Source of the DNA: Gemmobacter serpentinus
GTDB lineage: Bacteria; Pseudomonadota; Alphaproteobacteria; Rhodobacterales; Rhodobacteraceae
Length of the DNA: 52,566 nt
Reading direction: 5' to 3'
Assembly: GCF_008973825.1 (NCBI RefSeq)
Contig: NZ_WCHR01000009.1
Coordinates: 1 to 52,566 of the forward strand
Positions within the stretch are counted from its first letter, which is position 1. The number at the start of each line of letters is the position of its first letter. The notes beneath the pieces were generated by a model, which saw only the letters and a list, made by a program, of their open reading frames with translations, had not been told where the DNA came from and searched no databases. Made by a program: the position numbers and the translations under genes. Shown here in pieces: positions 7,260-15,916 of the stretch.

Positions 7260-9062
7260 TCAGCGCAGGTGATGCGGTGCCTCCAGCCCCCAGACGGGGG
7301 TGTCGATGCCCGCATGTCGCGCCTTCAGTTGCAGCGACAGATAGCGCGAATAATGCCGTGACTGGTGCAGGTTGCCGCCATGGAACCACAGGCCCTCCTG
7401 CATCGTGGGCTTCCACATGTTGCGCTGCTCGCCCTCCCACGGCCCCGGATCCTTGGTGGTGTCAGAGCCAAGGCCCCAGCATTTGCCCACCTTGTCCGCC
7501 ACATCCTGGCTGATCAGATCGGCCGCCCAGCCATTCATCGACCCATAGCCCGTGGCATAGACCACCAGATCGGCGGGCAGTTCGGTGCCATCGTCCAGAA
7601 CCACCGCATTTTCCGTCAGATGGCTGATACCCTTGCCCGATTGCAGCTTGATGGAACCATCGATGATCAGATCGCAGGCACCGACATCGATGTAATAGCC
7701 AGACCCGCGGCGCAGATATTTCATGAACAGACCGGACTCGTCATCGCCGAAATCCAGCATGAAACCGGCCTTTTCCAGCGCCGCATAGAAGCCGGCATCG
7801 CGCTTCTTGATCTCGTCATATTGCGGCACATGGAAATCGGCCATGATCTTGTAGGGCACACTTGCGAAGATCATGTCGGCCTTGTCATGGGTGATGCCAT
7901 TGGCCACAGCCTGTTCCGAATAAAGCCCGCCAAGGCAGACTTCCATCAGACTGTCCGATTTCACGATATGGGTCGATGAGCGCTGCACCATGGTGACATC
8001 GGCACCGTTTTCCCAAAGGGCGGCACAGATATCATGGGCGGAATTGTTCGCCCCGATCACCACCACCTTCTTGCCGCGATAGGCATCCGGGCCGGGATGC
8101 TGGCTGGAATGCTGCTGTTCACCCTTGAACACATCCTGCCCCTTGAAGACCGGCACATTGGCCTTGCCCGACATGCCGGTCGCCAGCACCAATTGCTTGG
8201 GGCGCAGGGTGACGGGCTGACCGTCGCGGATCAACTGCACCTCCCATTCGCCCTTTGCCGCGTCATAGCGGGCCGAGGTTGCGGTGGTCAGCGACCAATA
8301 GTTCAGCTCCATCACGCGGGTATACATCTCCAGCCAGTCCCCGACCTTGTCCTTGGGCGCAAAGACCGGCCAATTGTCGGGGAAGGGGATATAGGGCAGG
8401 TGGTCATACCAGACCGGATCATGCAGGCAGAGCGACTTGTAGCGATTGCGCCACTGATCGCCGGGGCGGGGGTGCTTGTCGATCACGATGGTCGGCACCG
8501 ACAATTGCCGCAGCCGCGCGCCAAGCGCGATGCCGCCCTGCCCGCCGCCGATCACCAGAACATAGGGCTGCTCCTCATAGCCAAGGCGCGCGGCCTCGGC
8601 CTCACGCTTTTCCTTCCAGGTCTGACGTTCGGGGTCGTGGCCGTGCTCGGCCCCCATCGGGCGGCGCAGTTTGCGCGGCTCTTCATGGCCCTTCAGTTCG
8701 TGCAGGGTGGTCAGCAGGGTCCAGATCCGGCCGTCCTTCATGCGGATATAACCCTGACCGCGCCCGGTTGCGGTTTCCAGCAACAACCAGCCTTCGGTGA
8801 TGCCGCCCGCCTCCATCACCGTTTCTGTGGGGTCAAGCATCAACGACCCCGGCACCACCTTGGGCAACTGCGCCCGTGCCATGGCGGCGATCTGGCTGCG
8901 CCCCTCACAGGTTTTCAGGTTCCAGGTAAAGGCCGCCAGATCGCGCCAGAAGCCGGTTTCCAGAAACAGATCGGCCACCGCATCGGCATCCTGTGCAATC
9001 AGCGCGCGTTCCAGATCGGCCACGAGCGCCGCAAGCGCGCCATGGGCTGTGGTATCAAGCAT
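7260..9062 (-). CDS. Flavin-containing monooxygenase with N-terminal SnoaL/NTF2-like domain
   Basis: A 600-residue, probably cytoplasmic, FAD/NADPH oxidoreductase. Residues 1-125 look like an NTF2/SnoaL fold (ALIAQDADAVADLFLETGFWRD). FAD binding is at about 172 (VLVIGGGQGGIALGARL). The FMO-type fingerprint is FKGEQQHSSQHP at about 312-323, and a second nucleotide site VVVIGANNSAHDIC follows. The position that is Trp in Baeyer-Villiger enzymes is His here. I start at the ATG giving MLDTTAHG because GGGAGGA sits just upstream; an ATG five codons earlier would overlap that site. It lies 88 bp downstream of the butanediol-type dehydrogenase on the same strand, so it may act on the ketone product. 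Substrate unproven. Confidence 0.85.
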   Translation of the reverse strand: MLDTTAHGALAALVADLERALIAQDADAVADLFLETGFWRDLAAFTWNLKTCEGRSQIAAMARAQLPKVVPGSLMLDPTETVMEAGGITEGWLLLETATGRGQGYIRMKDGRIWTLLTTLHELKGHEEPRKLRRPMGAEHGHDPERQTWKEKREAEAARLGYEEQPYVLVIGGGQGGIALGARLRQLSVPTIVIDKHPRPGDQWRNRYKSLCLHDPVWYDHLPYIPFPDNWPVFAPKDKVGDWLEMYTRVMELNYWSLTTATSARYDAAKGEWEVQLIRDGQPVTLRPKQLVLATGMSGKANVPVFKGQDVFKGEQQHSSQHPGPDAYRGKKVVVIGANNSAHDICAALWENGADVTMVQRSSTHIVKSDSLMEVCLGGLYSEQAVANGITHDKADMIFASVPYKIMADFHVPQYDEIKKRDAGFYAALEKAGFMLDFGDDESGLFMKYLRRGSGYYIDVGACDLIIDGSIKLQSGKGISHLTENAVVLDDGTELPADLVVYATGYGSMNGWAADLISQDVADKVGKCWGLGSDTTKDPGPWEGEQRNMWKPTMQEGLWFHGGNLHQSRHYSRYLSLQLKARHAGIDTPVWGLEAPHHLR

Positions 9063-9095
9063 GGTTTCCTCCCTCATGCGTCATGATAAAGTTCG

Positions 9096-9142
9096 GCCTG
9101 CGCAAGCGGGGCCTCCCAACCCCGGTGCTTGCCTGCGCAGGC
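9096..9142 (-). terminator. Large hairpin between dehydrogenase and monooxygenase genes
   Basis: GCCTGCGCA and TGCGCAGGC (9096-9104 and 9134-9142) form a 9-bp stem with a nested GGGG/CCCC pairing inside. It lies between two minus-strand genes. It may be a partial terminator or a processing/stability hairpin; no T tract follows. Confidence 0.5.
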
Positions 9143-9150
9143 GGGTTTCG

Positions 9151-10221
9151 TCAGGTCAGATCGATCAGGATCTTCAACTGCGTTCCGGCGGGATCGAGCA
9201 GGGTGTCGAACCCTTCCGTCACCGCTTGATCGAGGCGGATCTTCGTGGTCACCACCTTCATTGCCGGGATCGCGCCGGTCGCGATCATGTCGATCACGCG
9301 CGGCCAGAGATGCGTCGGATAGGCCCAGGACCCCCGCACATCCACGTCCTTGAAGGTGACATTGTGCCAGTTCAGACCGGAATTGCCGGGATGCAACCCG
9401 ACCTGCACGATGGTGCCCTGCTTGCGCACCGCATCAAGGCAGCTTTGCAGCGCCTTTTCATTGCCCACGCATTCCAGCGCCACATCGACGCCCACGCCGC
9501 CTTCGGTCTGCGCGCGGATCACGGCCCCGATATCGTCGCGCTTGGGGTTGAGGGTGATGACCTCCGGCAGGATCTGGCGGGCAAGCTCCAGCCGTGTGTC
9601 GTTCAGATCCGACAGGAACAGCTTGGTCGCACCAAAGGCCTTCGCCGTCAGCAGCGTCAGGATGCCGATGGGCCCCGCGCCGGTGATCAGCACCGAGTTT
9701 CCGGCGGTGACCTGACCCCGGTCACAGGCATAGACGGCAACCGCGGTGGGTTCGACCAGGGCCGCCTCTTCATCGCTCATGCTGTCGGGGATTTTCACCA
9801 CGTTGTAATCGTTCAGCAGCGCAGCCTCGGCCATGCCGCCGGAAATCCAGCTCAGGCCCGCCAGTGCCAGATCCTCGCTCAGATGGAACAGCCCGCGATC
9901 GGCAAAGTAATCGCCCGAACGGGGCATGATCAGCGGTTGCACCGAAACCCGGTCGCCCGGTTTCACATGGGTGACACCCGCACCGATCGCCGTCACCACG
10001 CCGCCAAACTCATGGCCCAGAACCTGCGGCCCCTGCGCGCCGGTGAAGGGGTGGGGTGCTGTCGGCACGAAGATCGGGCCATAGGCATATTCGTGCAGAT
10101 CGGTGCCGCAGATCCCGACAAAGCGGTTCTGGATCGCCACCTGACCGGGGCCGGGAGCGGGAATCGCCGCGATGTCTTCGATCCGCAAATCCTTTGCGGC
10201 ATGGAAACGCAGGGCCTTCAT
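9151..10221 (-). CDS. Zinc-dependent alcohol dehydrogenase, 2,3-butanediol dehydrogenase type
   Basis: A 356-residue medium-chain dehydrogenase. Catalytic zinc residues are visible: Cys in VGICGTDLHEY, His-Glu in VLGHEFGG and Glu in ALVEPTAVAVY. The NAD-binding Rossmann motif is VLITGAGPIGILTLL. The start is fixed by AGGAGG seven bases upstream of ATG. DLHEYAYGPIFVPTAPHPFTG resembles (R,R)-butanediol/acetoin dehydrogenases. The structural-zinc lobe, normally four cysteines, has none here (VQPLIMPRSGDYFADRGLFH). It is followed by a flavin monooxygenase and is divergent from an AcoR-like regulator, which supports a role in acetoin, diol or secondary-alcohol oxidation. The true substrate is uncertain. 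Confidence 0.85.
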   Translation of the reverse strand: MKALRFHAAKDLRIEDIAAIPAPGPGQVAIQNRFVGICGTDLHEYAYGPIFVPTAPHPFTGAQGPQVLGHEFGGVVTAIGAGVTHVKPGDRVSVQPLIMPRSGDYFADRGLFHLSEDLALAGLSWISGGMAEAALLNDYNVVKIPDSMSDEEAALVEPTAVAVYACDRGQVTAGNSVLITGAGPIGILTLLTAKAFGATKLFLSDLNDTRLELARQILPEVITLNPKRDDIGAVIRAQTEGGVGVDVALECVGNEKALQSCLDAVRKQGTIVQVGLHPGNSGLNWHNVTFKDVDVRGSWAYPTHLWPRVIDMIATGAIPAMKVVTTKIRLDQAVTEGFDTLLDPAGTQLKILIDLT

Positions 10222-10344
10222 CTTCTGTCCTCCTGAAATGCGGCTCTCAGGGTGGCCGCTCGGCCGGTTGCGGCGAACCGGGAAAATCGCGATCAATGAT
10301 TTCAGGGACTTGGCGCAGCCCCCTGTTGCACCACCCGCAGCACC

Positions 10345-10364
10345 TGTTGCATTGGGCTGCAACA
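10345..10364. promoter_or_regulatory. Palindrome TGTTGCA-N6-TGCAACA, candidate operator
   Basis: This perfect 7+7 palindrome lies between the divergent dehydrogenase and AcoR-like genes. An extra half site TGTTGCA occurs at 10324-10330, and GCTGCATCG-like half sites follow on the AcoR side. Enhancer-type regulators of this family bind long dyads upstream of their target. I find no convincing -24/-12 sigma-54 promoter nearby. Confidence 0.6.
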
Positions 10365-10477
10365 CATTCGCTGCATCGCGGCGGAATGCTGCATCGCGCA
10401 GACACCCCGGTTCTGCACCGGGCGATTGTCGGCTAGGATCGGGGCGGTTCGGGCCACTTGGCCGGGCGGGAGGATGG

Positions 10478-12340
10478 ATGCAGACCGATATCGACCATAT
10501 CCGCGAGATCGAGGTCGTGGCGCAGCGGGGCAGCGAGACCCGCGATCCGGTTGTGGTGCAAAGCTGGCTGCGCTGTCTGGAAAAGCACGGGCTGGACCCG
10601 ACCGCGCGGGCCGAGGCCTATATCGTGCCCGATGCGGCCCTGCGCCAGCATCGCCAGCGGTCCGAGGATCTGATCCGCATCGCCCGGTCGGGCATCGATG
10701 ATCTTTACAAGCTGGTGGCAGGGCAGAATTATGTGCTGCTGCTGTCGGATGCGGCGGGGGTCACGGTCGAATATCTGGGTGAGGACGGCCAGAAGGCCGA
10801 TCTGCGTCGATCCGGCCTCTATCTTGGCGCGGAATGGTCCGAGGCGCGGGCGGGCACCTGTGCGCTGGGTGCCTGTATCGAAACGGGCGAGCCGCTGATC
10901 ATCCATCAGAGCGACCATTTCGACGTGACGCATGGCGGGCTGTCCTGCACCGCAGCCCCGATCTATGACACCGAGGGGCAGCTTGCGGCGGTGCTTGATA
11001 TTTCGTTGTTGTCCTCGCCCTTGGCGCGGGCCAGCCAGTTCCTTGCGCTCAATCTGGTGCGCCAGACCGCGCGGCGGATCGAGATGGCCAATATCATGGC
11101 CGAGGCGCGGGCCGACTGGGTGCTGCGGCTGGCAGGCAGCCCGGATTTTCTGGATGTCGATCCGCAGGCGGCGTTGCGTCTGGATCAGGGCGGGCGCGTC
11201 ATCGGCATGACCAATGGCGCAGCACGGTTGATGGCGCGCAGTCTGGGACAGGACTGGCGTCGGGGCGGCGGCCTGATCGGGCGTCATATCTCCGATGTGT
11301 TCAATCTGGATCTGGAGCATCTGGAGGACCTGACCCGCCAGCGCGCCCCGCAGGATCGTCTGATCGAGACACGCGACGGCTATCGCCTTTTTGCGCACGC
11401 GATCGAGCCGCGCCGCAGCCCGATGCCGATCCTTGCCCCGATGCAGGCCCGTGCACCAAGGATCCCGGCGGCATTGCGGGCGCTGGCGGGGGATGACCCA
11501 TCGATGCGGGAGATCATCGAACAGGCTGCGGTCCTGGCCGCGACCCGCGCGCCGGTGATGATCGAAGGGCCGGTGGGGTGCGGCAAATCGGCACTGGCCC
11601 GGGCCATTCACGATGCCGGGGGGCAGTCTGCCCGCGCGCCCTTTGTCACCGTGGCCTGCGAGACGTTGGCCGAGGACGAGGCGGCGATCCTGTTCGGGCG
11701 CGGCGATCCGCGCAGCTATCAGGCAGGGCTGATCGATACCGCCGAGGGCGGAACGCTGGTGCTCGACAATCTGGCGGAACTGCCGCTGCGGTTGCAGGCG
11801 CGGCTGTCCACCCTGCTGGCAGAAGGCAGTTATCGCCCGGTGGGGGCGTTGCGCGCGCGGGTCAGCCACGCGCGGATCATCGTCACCAGCCGCGGGGGGG
11901 CAGGCACCGGGCTGCGCGAGGATCTGCGTCATCGTCTGGCGGCGGGGCGTCTGGTGCTGCCATCACTTGCCCGGCGGCAGGATCTGTTGGCCGTGGTCGC
12001 GCAGGTCCTTGCCCAGGCGGCAGGCTGCCCTGTCAGCTTTGACCGCGCGGCTGTTGCGGCTTTGGCGCGCCACCCCTGGGATGGCAATCTGCACGAATTG
12101 ACCGGGCTCGCCGCGGGCCTGACCGGCGCGGGGCAGGGGCGCAAATCGCTGGTCCTTGGGGTGGCGCAACTGCCGCTGGCCTTCCGGCAGGAGGCGGAGG
12201 CCGCCGCTGAAGGCCCTGCCGTTCTGGCGCATCATCTCGCCCAGCATGGCTGGAACATTTCGGCCGTGGCGCGCGCGATGGCGGTGGATCGCAGCACCAT
12301 CCATCGCCAGATCCGCCGCTTTGGGTTGCAACGCGGCTGA
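10478..12340 (+). CDS. AcoR-like transcriptional regulator with GAF and AAA domains, GAFTGA lost
   Basis: A 620-residue regulator of the sigma-54-activator family. Residues 50-190 form a GAF-like sensor. The AAA core has Walker A EGPVGCGKSALARAI (about 362-376) and Walker B GGTLVLDNL (about 423-431). A Fis-type HTH is at the C-terminus (ISAVARAMAVDRSTIHRQI). Between ILFG and GGTLVLD the loop reads RGDPRSYQAGLIDTAE: the GAFTGA motif that contacts sigma-54 is missing. The protein may therefore act on sigma-70 promoters or by repression. The start is supported by GGGAGGA. It is divergent from the dehydrogenase/monooxygenase pair, its likely target, and close to the thiamine operon, with which no link is seen. 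Confidence 0.85.
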   Translation: MQTDIDHIREIEVVAQRGSETRDPVVVQSWLRCLEKHGLDPTARAEAYIVPDAALRQHRQRSEDLIRIARSGIDDLYKLVAGQNYVLLLSDAAGVTVEYLGEDGQKADLRRSGLYLGAEWSEARAGTCALGACIETGEPLIIHQSDHFDVTHGGLSCTAAPIYDTEGQLAAVLDISLLSSPLARASQFLALNLVRQTARRIEMANIMAEARADWVLRLAGSPDFLDVDPQAALRLDQGGRVIGMTNGAARLMARSLGQDWRRGGGLIGRHISDVFNLDLEHLEDLTRQRAPQDRLIETRDGYRLFAHAIEPRRSPMPILAPMQARAPRIPAALRALAGDDPSMREIIEQAAVLAATRAPVMIEGPVGCGKSALARAIHDAGGQSARAPFVTVACETLAEDEAAILFGRGDPRSYQAGLIDTAEGGTLVLDNLAELPLRLQARLSTLLAEGSYRPVGALRARVSHARIIVTSRGGAGTGLREDLRHRLAAGRLVLPSLARRQDLLAVVAQVLAQAAGCPVSFDRAAVAALARHPWDGNLHELTGLAAGLTGAGQGRKSLVLGVAQLPLAFRQEAEAAAEGPAVLAHHLAQHGWNISAVARAMAVDRSTIHRQIRRFGLQRG

Positions 12341-12402
12341 ACTGGCGCTGCGAAAACTGCGACTTGCCAAGGTAAGATTTCCTCCCTAGGTTGCCCGTCG
12401 AA

Positions 12403-12497
12403 TACTCGTTGGGGTGTCCCGGGCAACCGGGGCTGAGAGGCGGCAGCCAACCCATCGAACCTGATCCGGTTCATACCGGCGGAGGGAACGGGTAGCT
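12403..12497 (+). promoter_or_regulatory. TPP riboswitch (thi element)
   Basis: The hallmark blocks are present in order: CTCGTTGGGGTGTCCC, GGGCTGAGA, AACCTGATCCGGTTCATACC and GGCGGAGGGAACG. This matches the thi-box aptamer that binds thiamine pyrophosphate. It precedes the thiamine operon on the same strand and should repress it when TPP is abundant. The boundaries are approximate. Confidence 0.95.
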
Positions 12498-12530
12498 TGA
12501 TGATGCGGGGCCGCAATCGGCCTGCGCAAA

Positions 12531-12565
12531 GCCCCCAATACCAGTCCGTCGGTGCATTTGGGGGC
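12531..12565 (+). promoter_or_regulatory. Hairpin covering the thiD ribosome binding site (riboswitch expression platform)
   Basis: GCCCCCAA (12531-12538) and TTGGGGGC (12558-12565) are perfect inverted 8-mers. The right arm contains the G-rich Shine-Dalgarno sequence of thiD, whose GTG start is three bases further on. A switch from an alternative fold to this hairpin would block translation when TPP is bound. The alternative pairing was not computed. Confidence 0.7.
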
Positions 12566-12568
12566 GAC

Positions 12569-13372
12569 GTGACATCCATTGCATTGACCATAGCAGGGTC
12601 CGATAGCGGCGGTGGGGCCGGGATTCAGGCCGATCTGAAGACGTTTTCCGCGCTTGGCTGTTATGGGGCCAGCGTTCTGACGGCGGTGACGGCGCAGAAC
12701 ACGCAGGCCGTGCTGGCGGTGGCGGCGCTTGCCCCAGATCTGGTGCGGATGCAGCTTGAGGCGGTGTGCGACGATCTGCCGGTGCGGGCGGTGAAGATCG
12801 GGATGCTGGGCGGCCCCGATATCATCCGCACCGTGGCCGAGGTGCTGCGGAATCGCGATCTGCCTGTGGTCCTTGATCCGGTGATGGTGGCCAAATCCGG
12901 CGACCGGCTGCTGGCAGCCGATGCCATCGCAGCCTTGCGCGCCGAATTGCTGCCATTGGCAACCGTGCTGACCCCCAATCTGCCCGAAGCGGCGGAGCTG
13001 CTGCAAGCCGCTCCGGCAACCGACCTTTGGCAGCGGGAACAACAGGGGCAGGCCTTGCTGGGGCTTGGGCCCCAATGGGTGCTGATGAAGGGCGGCCATG
13101 CCGATGGCGCGATCTGTGAGGATTTGCTGCTTGGCCCGGCGCGCGTCGTGCTGACCGCGCCGCGTCACCCCACCCGCAACACCCATGGCACCGGGTGCAC
13201 CTTGTCGGCGGCAATTGCGGCAGGACTTGCGCAGGGGCTGGCGGTCAAACCGGCGGTCCAGCGCGCCCATGCCTATCTGCAGGGCGCGATTTCGGCGGCG
13301 GACCGGCTGCGCATCGGGCGCGGTCACGGGCCGGTGCACCATTTCCATGCGCTATGGCGGCCCGAGGCATGA
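12569..13372 (+). CDS. thiD: Hydroxymethylpyrimidine/phosphomethylpyrimidine kinase
   Basis: A 267-residue cytoplasmic kinase that phosphorylates HMP and HMP-P in thiamine synthesis. It has the family N-terminus [20 protein letters not shown] and the anion-hole/catalytic region [20 protein letters not shown] near residue 210. I chose the GTG start because it gives the canonical N-terminus and has a G-rich ribosome site; an upstream ATG at 12497 would run through the riboswitch platform. First gene of the operon; its stop overlaps the thiO start. Confidence 0.93.
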   Translation: MTSIALTIAGSDSGGGAGIQADLKTFSALGCYGASVLTAVTAQNTQAVLAVAALAPDLVRMQLEAVCDDLPVRAVKIGMLGGPDIIRTVAEVLRNRDLPVVLDPVMVAKSGDRLLAADAIAALRAELLPLATVLTPNLPEAAELLQAAPATDLWQREQQGQALLGLGPQWVLMKGGHADGAICEDLLLGPARVVLTAPRHPTRNTHGTGCTLSAAIAAGLAQGLAVKPAVQRAHAYLQGAISAADRLRIGRGHGPVHHFHALWRPEA

Positions 13373-14364
13373 GGCGCGTTCGCATTCTCGGCGCGGGCGT
13401 CATGGGCCTTGCGATTGCGACGGAACTGACTGCGCGTGGGCATCAGGTGGAATTGGTCGATCCCGCCCCGGAGCCCGGCGCGCATTCCTGTTCCTGGTGG
13501 GCGGGCGGAATGCTTGCCCCCTGGTGCGAGGGGGCCTCGGCCCCCGAAGCGGTGGAGCGGCTGGGGGCGGGCGCGCTGGACTGGTGGGCGCAGCATACCG
13601 GCCTCGTGCAGCGCAAGGGCACGCTGGTGGTGGCGCAAACCCGCGATCAGGCGGAACTTGCGCGCTTTGCCCGCCGCAGCCGCAGGCATCAGACGCTGAA
13701 CGGGGGCGGCATCGCCGCGCTGGAACCCGATTTGCAGGGGCGCTTTCCTTCGGCGCTGTTCTTTGAAGATGAGGGCCATCTGGCCCCCCGCGCGGCGCTG
13801 ATCGAATTGCGGCGGCGGCTGTGTGCCAAGGGCGTGACAGTCCACGCTGCCGCGCCGGAAACCCAAGCCCAGATCATCGATGCGCGTGGCCTTGCCGCCC
13901 GCGACAGCCTGCCCGATCTGCGCGGCGTGCGCGGCGAGATGCTGGTTCTGCGCTGCCCTGACGTTACGCTGCACCGCCCGGTGCGGCTGCTGCATCCGCG
14001 CATCCCGCTTTATATCGTGCCGCGTGGCGACGGCATCTTCATGCTGGGTGCGACGATGATCGAAAGCGACCGGCGTGGCGGCGTCACGGCGCGGTCCGTG
14101 CTGGAATTGCTGTCCGCTGCCTATGCCCTGCACCCCGCTTTTGCTGAGGCCGAGGTTCTGGAAATGGGCGCGGATGCCCGGCCCGCCTTTCCCGACAACC
14201 TGCCCCGGTTGCGCAGGCAAGGGGCCACGCTTTTCGTCAACGGGCTCTATCGCCACGGATTTTTGCTGTCCCCCGCCATGGCAGAGATGGTGGCGGCGCA
14301 TCTCGAAAGCGGCATTTCCCCTGAGTTTATGCACCCGGATTCTATCAACGAGGTTTCCGCATGA
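13369..14364 (+). CDS. thiO: Glycine oxidase ThiO
   Basis: A 331-residue FAD enzyme that oxidises glycine to the imine used by ThiG for the thiazole ring. The FAD-binding motif is [16 protein letters not shown] at the N-terminus. [16 protein letters not shown] resembles the flavin-contacting loop of ThiO, and the C-terminal [20 protein letters not shown] matches the DAO-family end. The start ATG overlaps the thiD stop, and the stop overlaps the thiS start, so translation is coupled. Position between thiD and thiSG supports the assignment over a generic D-amino acid oxidase. Confidence 0.9.
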   Translation: MRRVRILGAGVMGLAIATELTARGHQVELVDPAPEPGAHSCSWWAGGMLAPWCEGASAPEAVERLGAGALDWWAQHTGLVQRKGTLVVAQTRDQAELARFARRSRRHQTLNGGGIAALEPDLQGRFPSALFFEDEGHLAPRAALIELRRRLCAKGVTVHAAAPETQAQIIDARGLAARDSLPDLRGVRGEMLVLRCPDVTLHRPVRLLHPRIPLYIVPRGDGIFMLGATMIESDRRGGVTARSVLELLSAAYALHPAFAEAEVLEMGADARPAFPDNLPRLRRQGATLFVNGLYRHGFLLSPAMAEMVAAHLESGISPEFMHPDSINEVSA

Positions 14365-14555
14365 AGATCACCCTGAACGGGGCCACGCATGAGGCGCAGG
14401 CCCAGACCCTTGCCGATCTGCTGATCGAGGTTGGCATATCCGGCAGGGTGGCGACTGCCCGCAATGGCGATTTCGTGCCCGCCGCAGCCCGCGCCGCGAC
14501 CCCGATCCATGACGGCGACCGGATCGAGGTTCTGGCCCCGATGCAGGGGGGCTGA
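14361..14555 (+). CDS. thiS: Sulfur carrier protein ThiS
   Basis: A 64-residue ubiquitin-like protein starting [12 protein letters not shown] and ending in the Gly-Gly that is adenylated and thiocarboxylated to carry sulfur for thiazole formation. Size and fold signature (IHDGDRIEVLAPMQGG) fit ThiS. It overlaps the thiO stop by ATGA and lies three bases before thiG, its partner. Confidence 0.93.
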   Translation: MKITLNGATHEAQAQTLADLLIEVGISGRVATARNGDFVPAAARAATPIHDGDRIEVLAPMQGG

Positions 14556-14558
14556 CCC

Positions 14559-15323
14559 ATGCCGGTCTTCTATGGCGTCCCCGTCGAAAGCCCCCTGATG
14601 CTTGGCACGGCACAGTATCCTTCCCCCGCCATTCTGGCGCAGGCGTTTCAGGTCTCGGGCGCCGGGATCGCGACTGTCAGCCTGCGGCGCGAACAGGGCG
14701 GGGGCCAGGATTTCTGGGCGCTGATCCGTGGCCTGCAAACCCGTATCCTGCCCAATACCGCCGGGTGCCATACGGTGAAAGAGGCGGTGACCACCGCCCA
14801 TATGGCGCGCGAGGTCTTCGAGACAAATTGGATCAAGCTGGAGGTGATCGGCCATGCCGATACGTTGCAACCCGATGTGTTCGGGCTGATTGAGGCCGCG
14901 CGCATCCTGACCGAAGACGGCTTTGCGGTCTTTCCCTATTGCACCGAGGATCTGACCGTCTGCGCCCGTCTGCAAGAGGTGGGCTGTCAGGTTCTCATGC
15001 CCTGGGGCGCGCCAATCGGATCGGGGCTCGGGCTGAACAACCCTTACGGATTGCGCAGCCTGCGGGCGCATTTTCCCGATGCGCCGCTGGTGATTGATGC
15101 CGGGATCGGCCTGCCTTCACATGCGGCGCAGGCGATGGAGATGGGGTTTGACGCGGTGCTGATGAACAGCGCCGTGGCACAGGCCGGTGATCCGGTGGCG
15201 ATGGCGCGGGCCATGGCGCAGGCCATTGAGGCCGGGCGTCTGGCCTATGGCGCAGATCCGATGGGCGCGCGCGATATGGCCGCCCCATCAACCCCCGTTC
15301 TTGGAAAGGCATTTCTCGCATGA
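14559..15323 (+). CDS. thiG: Thiazole synthase
   Basis: A 254-residue TIM-barrel enzyme that builds thiazole phosphate from DXP, the glycine imine and ThiS thiocarboxylate. Visible family motifs are [41 protein letters not shown] (with the Schiff-base lysine), [16 protein letters not shown] and [20 protein letters not shown]. Length is normal. Its stop overlaps the thiE start. Confidence 0.96.
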   Translation: MPVFYGVPVESPLMLGTAQYPSPAILAQAFQVSGAGIATVSLRREQGGGQDFWALIRGLQTRILPNTAGCHTVKEAVTTAHMAREVFETNWIKLEVIGHADTLQPDVFGLIEAARILTEDGFAVFPYCTEDLTVCARLQEVGCQVLMPWGAPIGSGLGLNNPYGLRSLRAHFPDAPLVIDAGIGLPSHAAQAMEMGFDAVLMNSAVAQAGDPVAMARAMAQAIEAGRLAYGADPMGARDMAAPSTPVLGKAFLA

Positions 15324-15916
15324 TGCTGCCACGGTTCTATCCGATTTTCGACAATGCGGACTGGGTCGCGCAGATGCTGCCGCTTGGCGTGAAGCTGGTG
15401 CAACTGCGCCTGAAGGATCGCACACAGGATGATCTGCGGGCCGAGATCGCCCGCGCCCGCGATCTGTGCCGCGCAGCAGGGGCCATTCTGGTGGTCAACG
15501 ATCATTGGCAGATCGCGATCGAGGCAGGCTGTGACTGGATCCATCTGGGGCAAGAGGATCTGGATACCGCGGATCTGGGCGCCATTCGGGCCGCCGGCTT
15601 GAGGCTTGGCATTTCCACCCATGACGAGGACGAGCTTGCCCGCGCGCTGGCCTTGCGGCCCGATTACATCGCCCTTGGTCCGATCTGGCCGACCATCCTG
15701 AAACAGATGAAATGGCATCAGCAGGGCACGGCAAAGCTGGCCGACTGGAAAGCCCGGATCAGGGATATTCCGCTGATCGCCATCGGTGGACTGACGCCAG
15801 AGCGCGCGGCCGAGGCCTTTGCCGCCGGGGCGGATGTGGTCTCGGTCGTGACCGATATCACGCTGAATCCGGACCCGCAGGCACGGGTGCGCGACTGGCT
15901 GGGGATCACGGCATGA
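15320..15916 (+). CDS. thiE: Thiamine-phosphate synthase
   Basis: A 198-residue TIM-barrel protein that joins HMP-PP and thiazole phosphate. It has [30 protein letters not shown] followed by [34 protein letters not shown] and [16 protein letters not shown]. ThiE normally has NDR where this has NDH. TenI-like aminotransferring relatives share the fold, but the retained HLGQEDL and the operon position favour ThiE. Confidence 0.88.
   Translation: MMLPRFYPIFDNADWVAQMLPLGVKLVQLRLKDRTQDDLRAEIARARDLCRAAGAILVVNDHWQIAIEAGCDWIHLGQEDLDTADLGAIRAAGLRLGISTHDEDELARALALRPDYIALGPIWPTILKQMKWHQQGTAKLADWKARIRDIPLIAIGGLTPERAAEAFAAGADVVSVVTDITLNPDPQARVRDWLGITA

Noticed and set aside
10304-10330. Possible sigma-54 promoter TTGGCGC...TTGCA near the AcoR-like gene
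   Set aside because: The spacing between the GG and GC elements is about 16 instead of 12 bases, so it does not fit a -24/-12 promoter.
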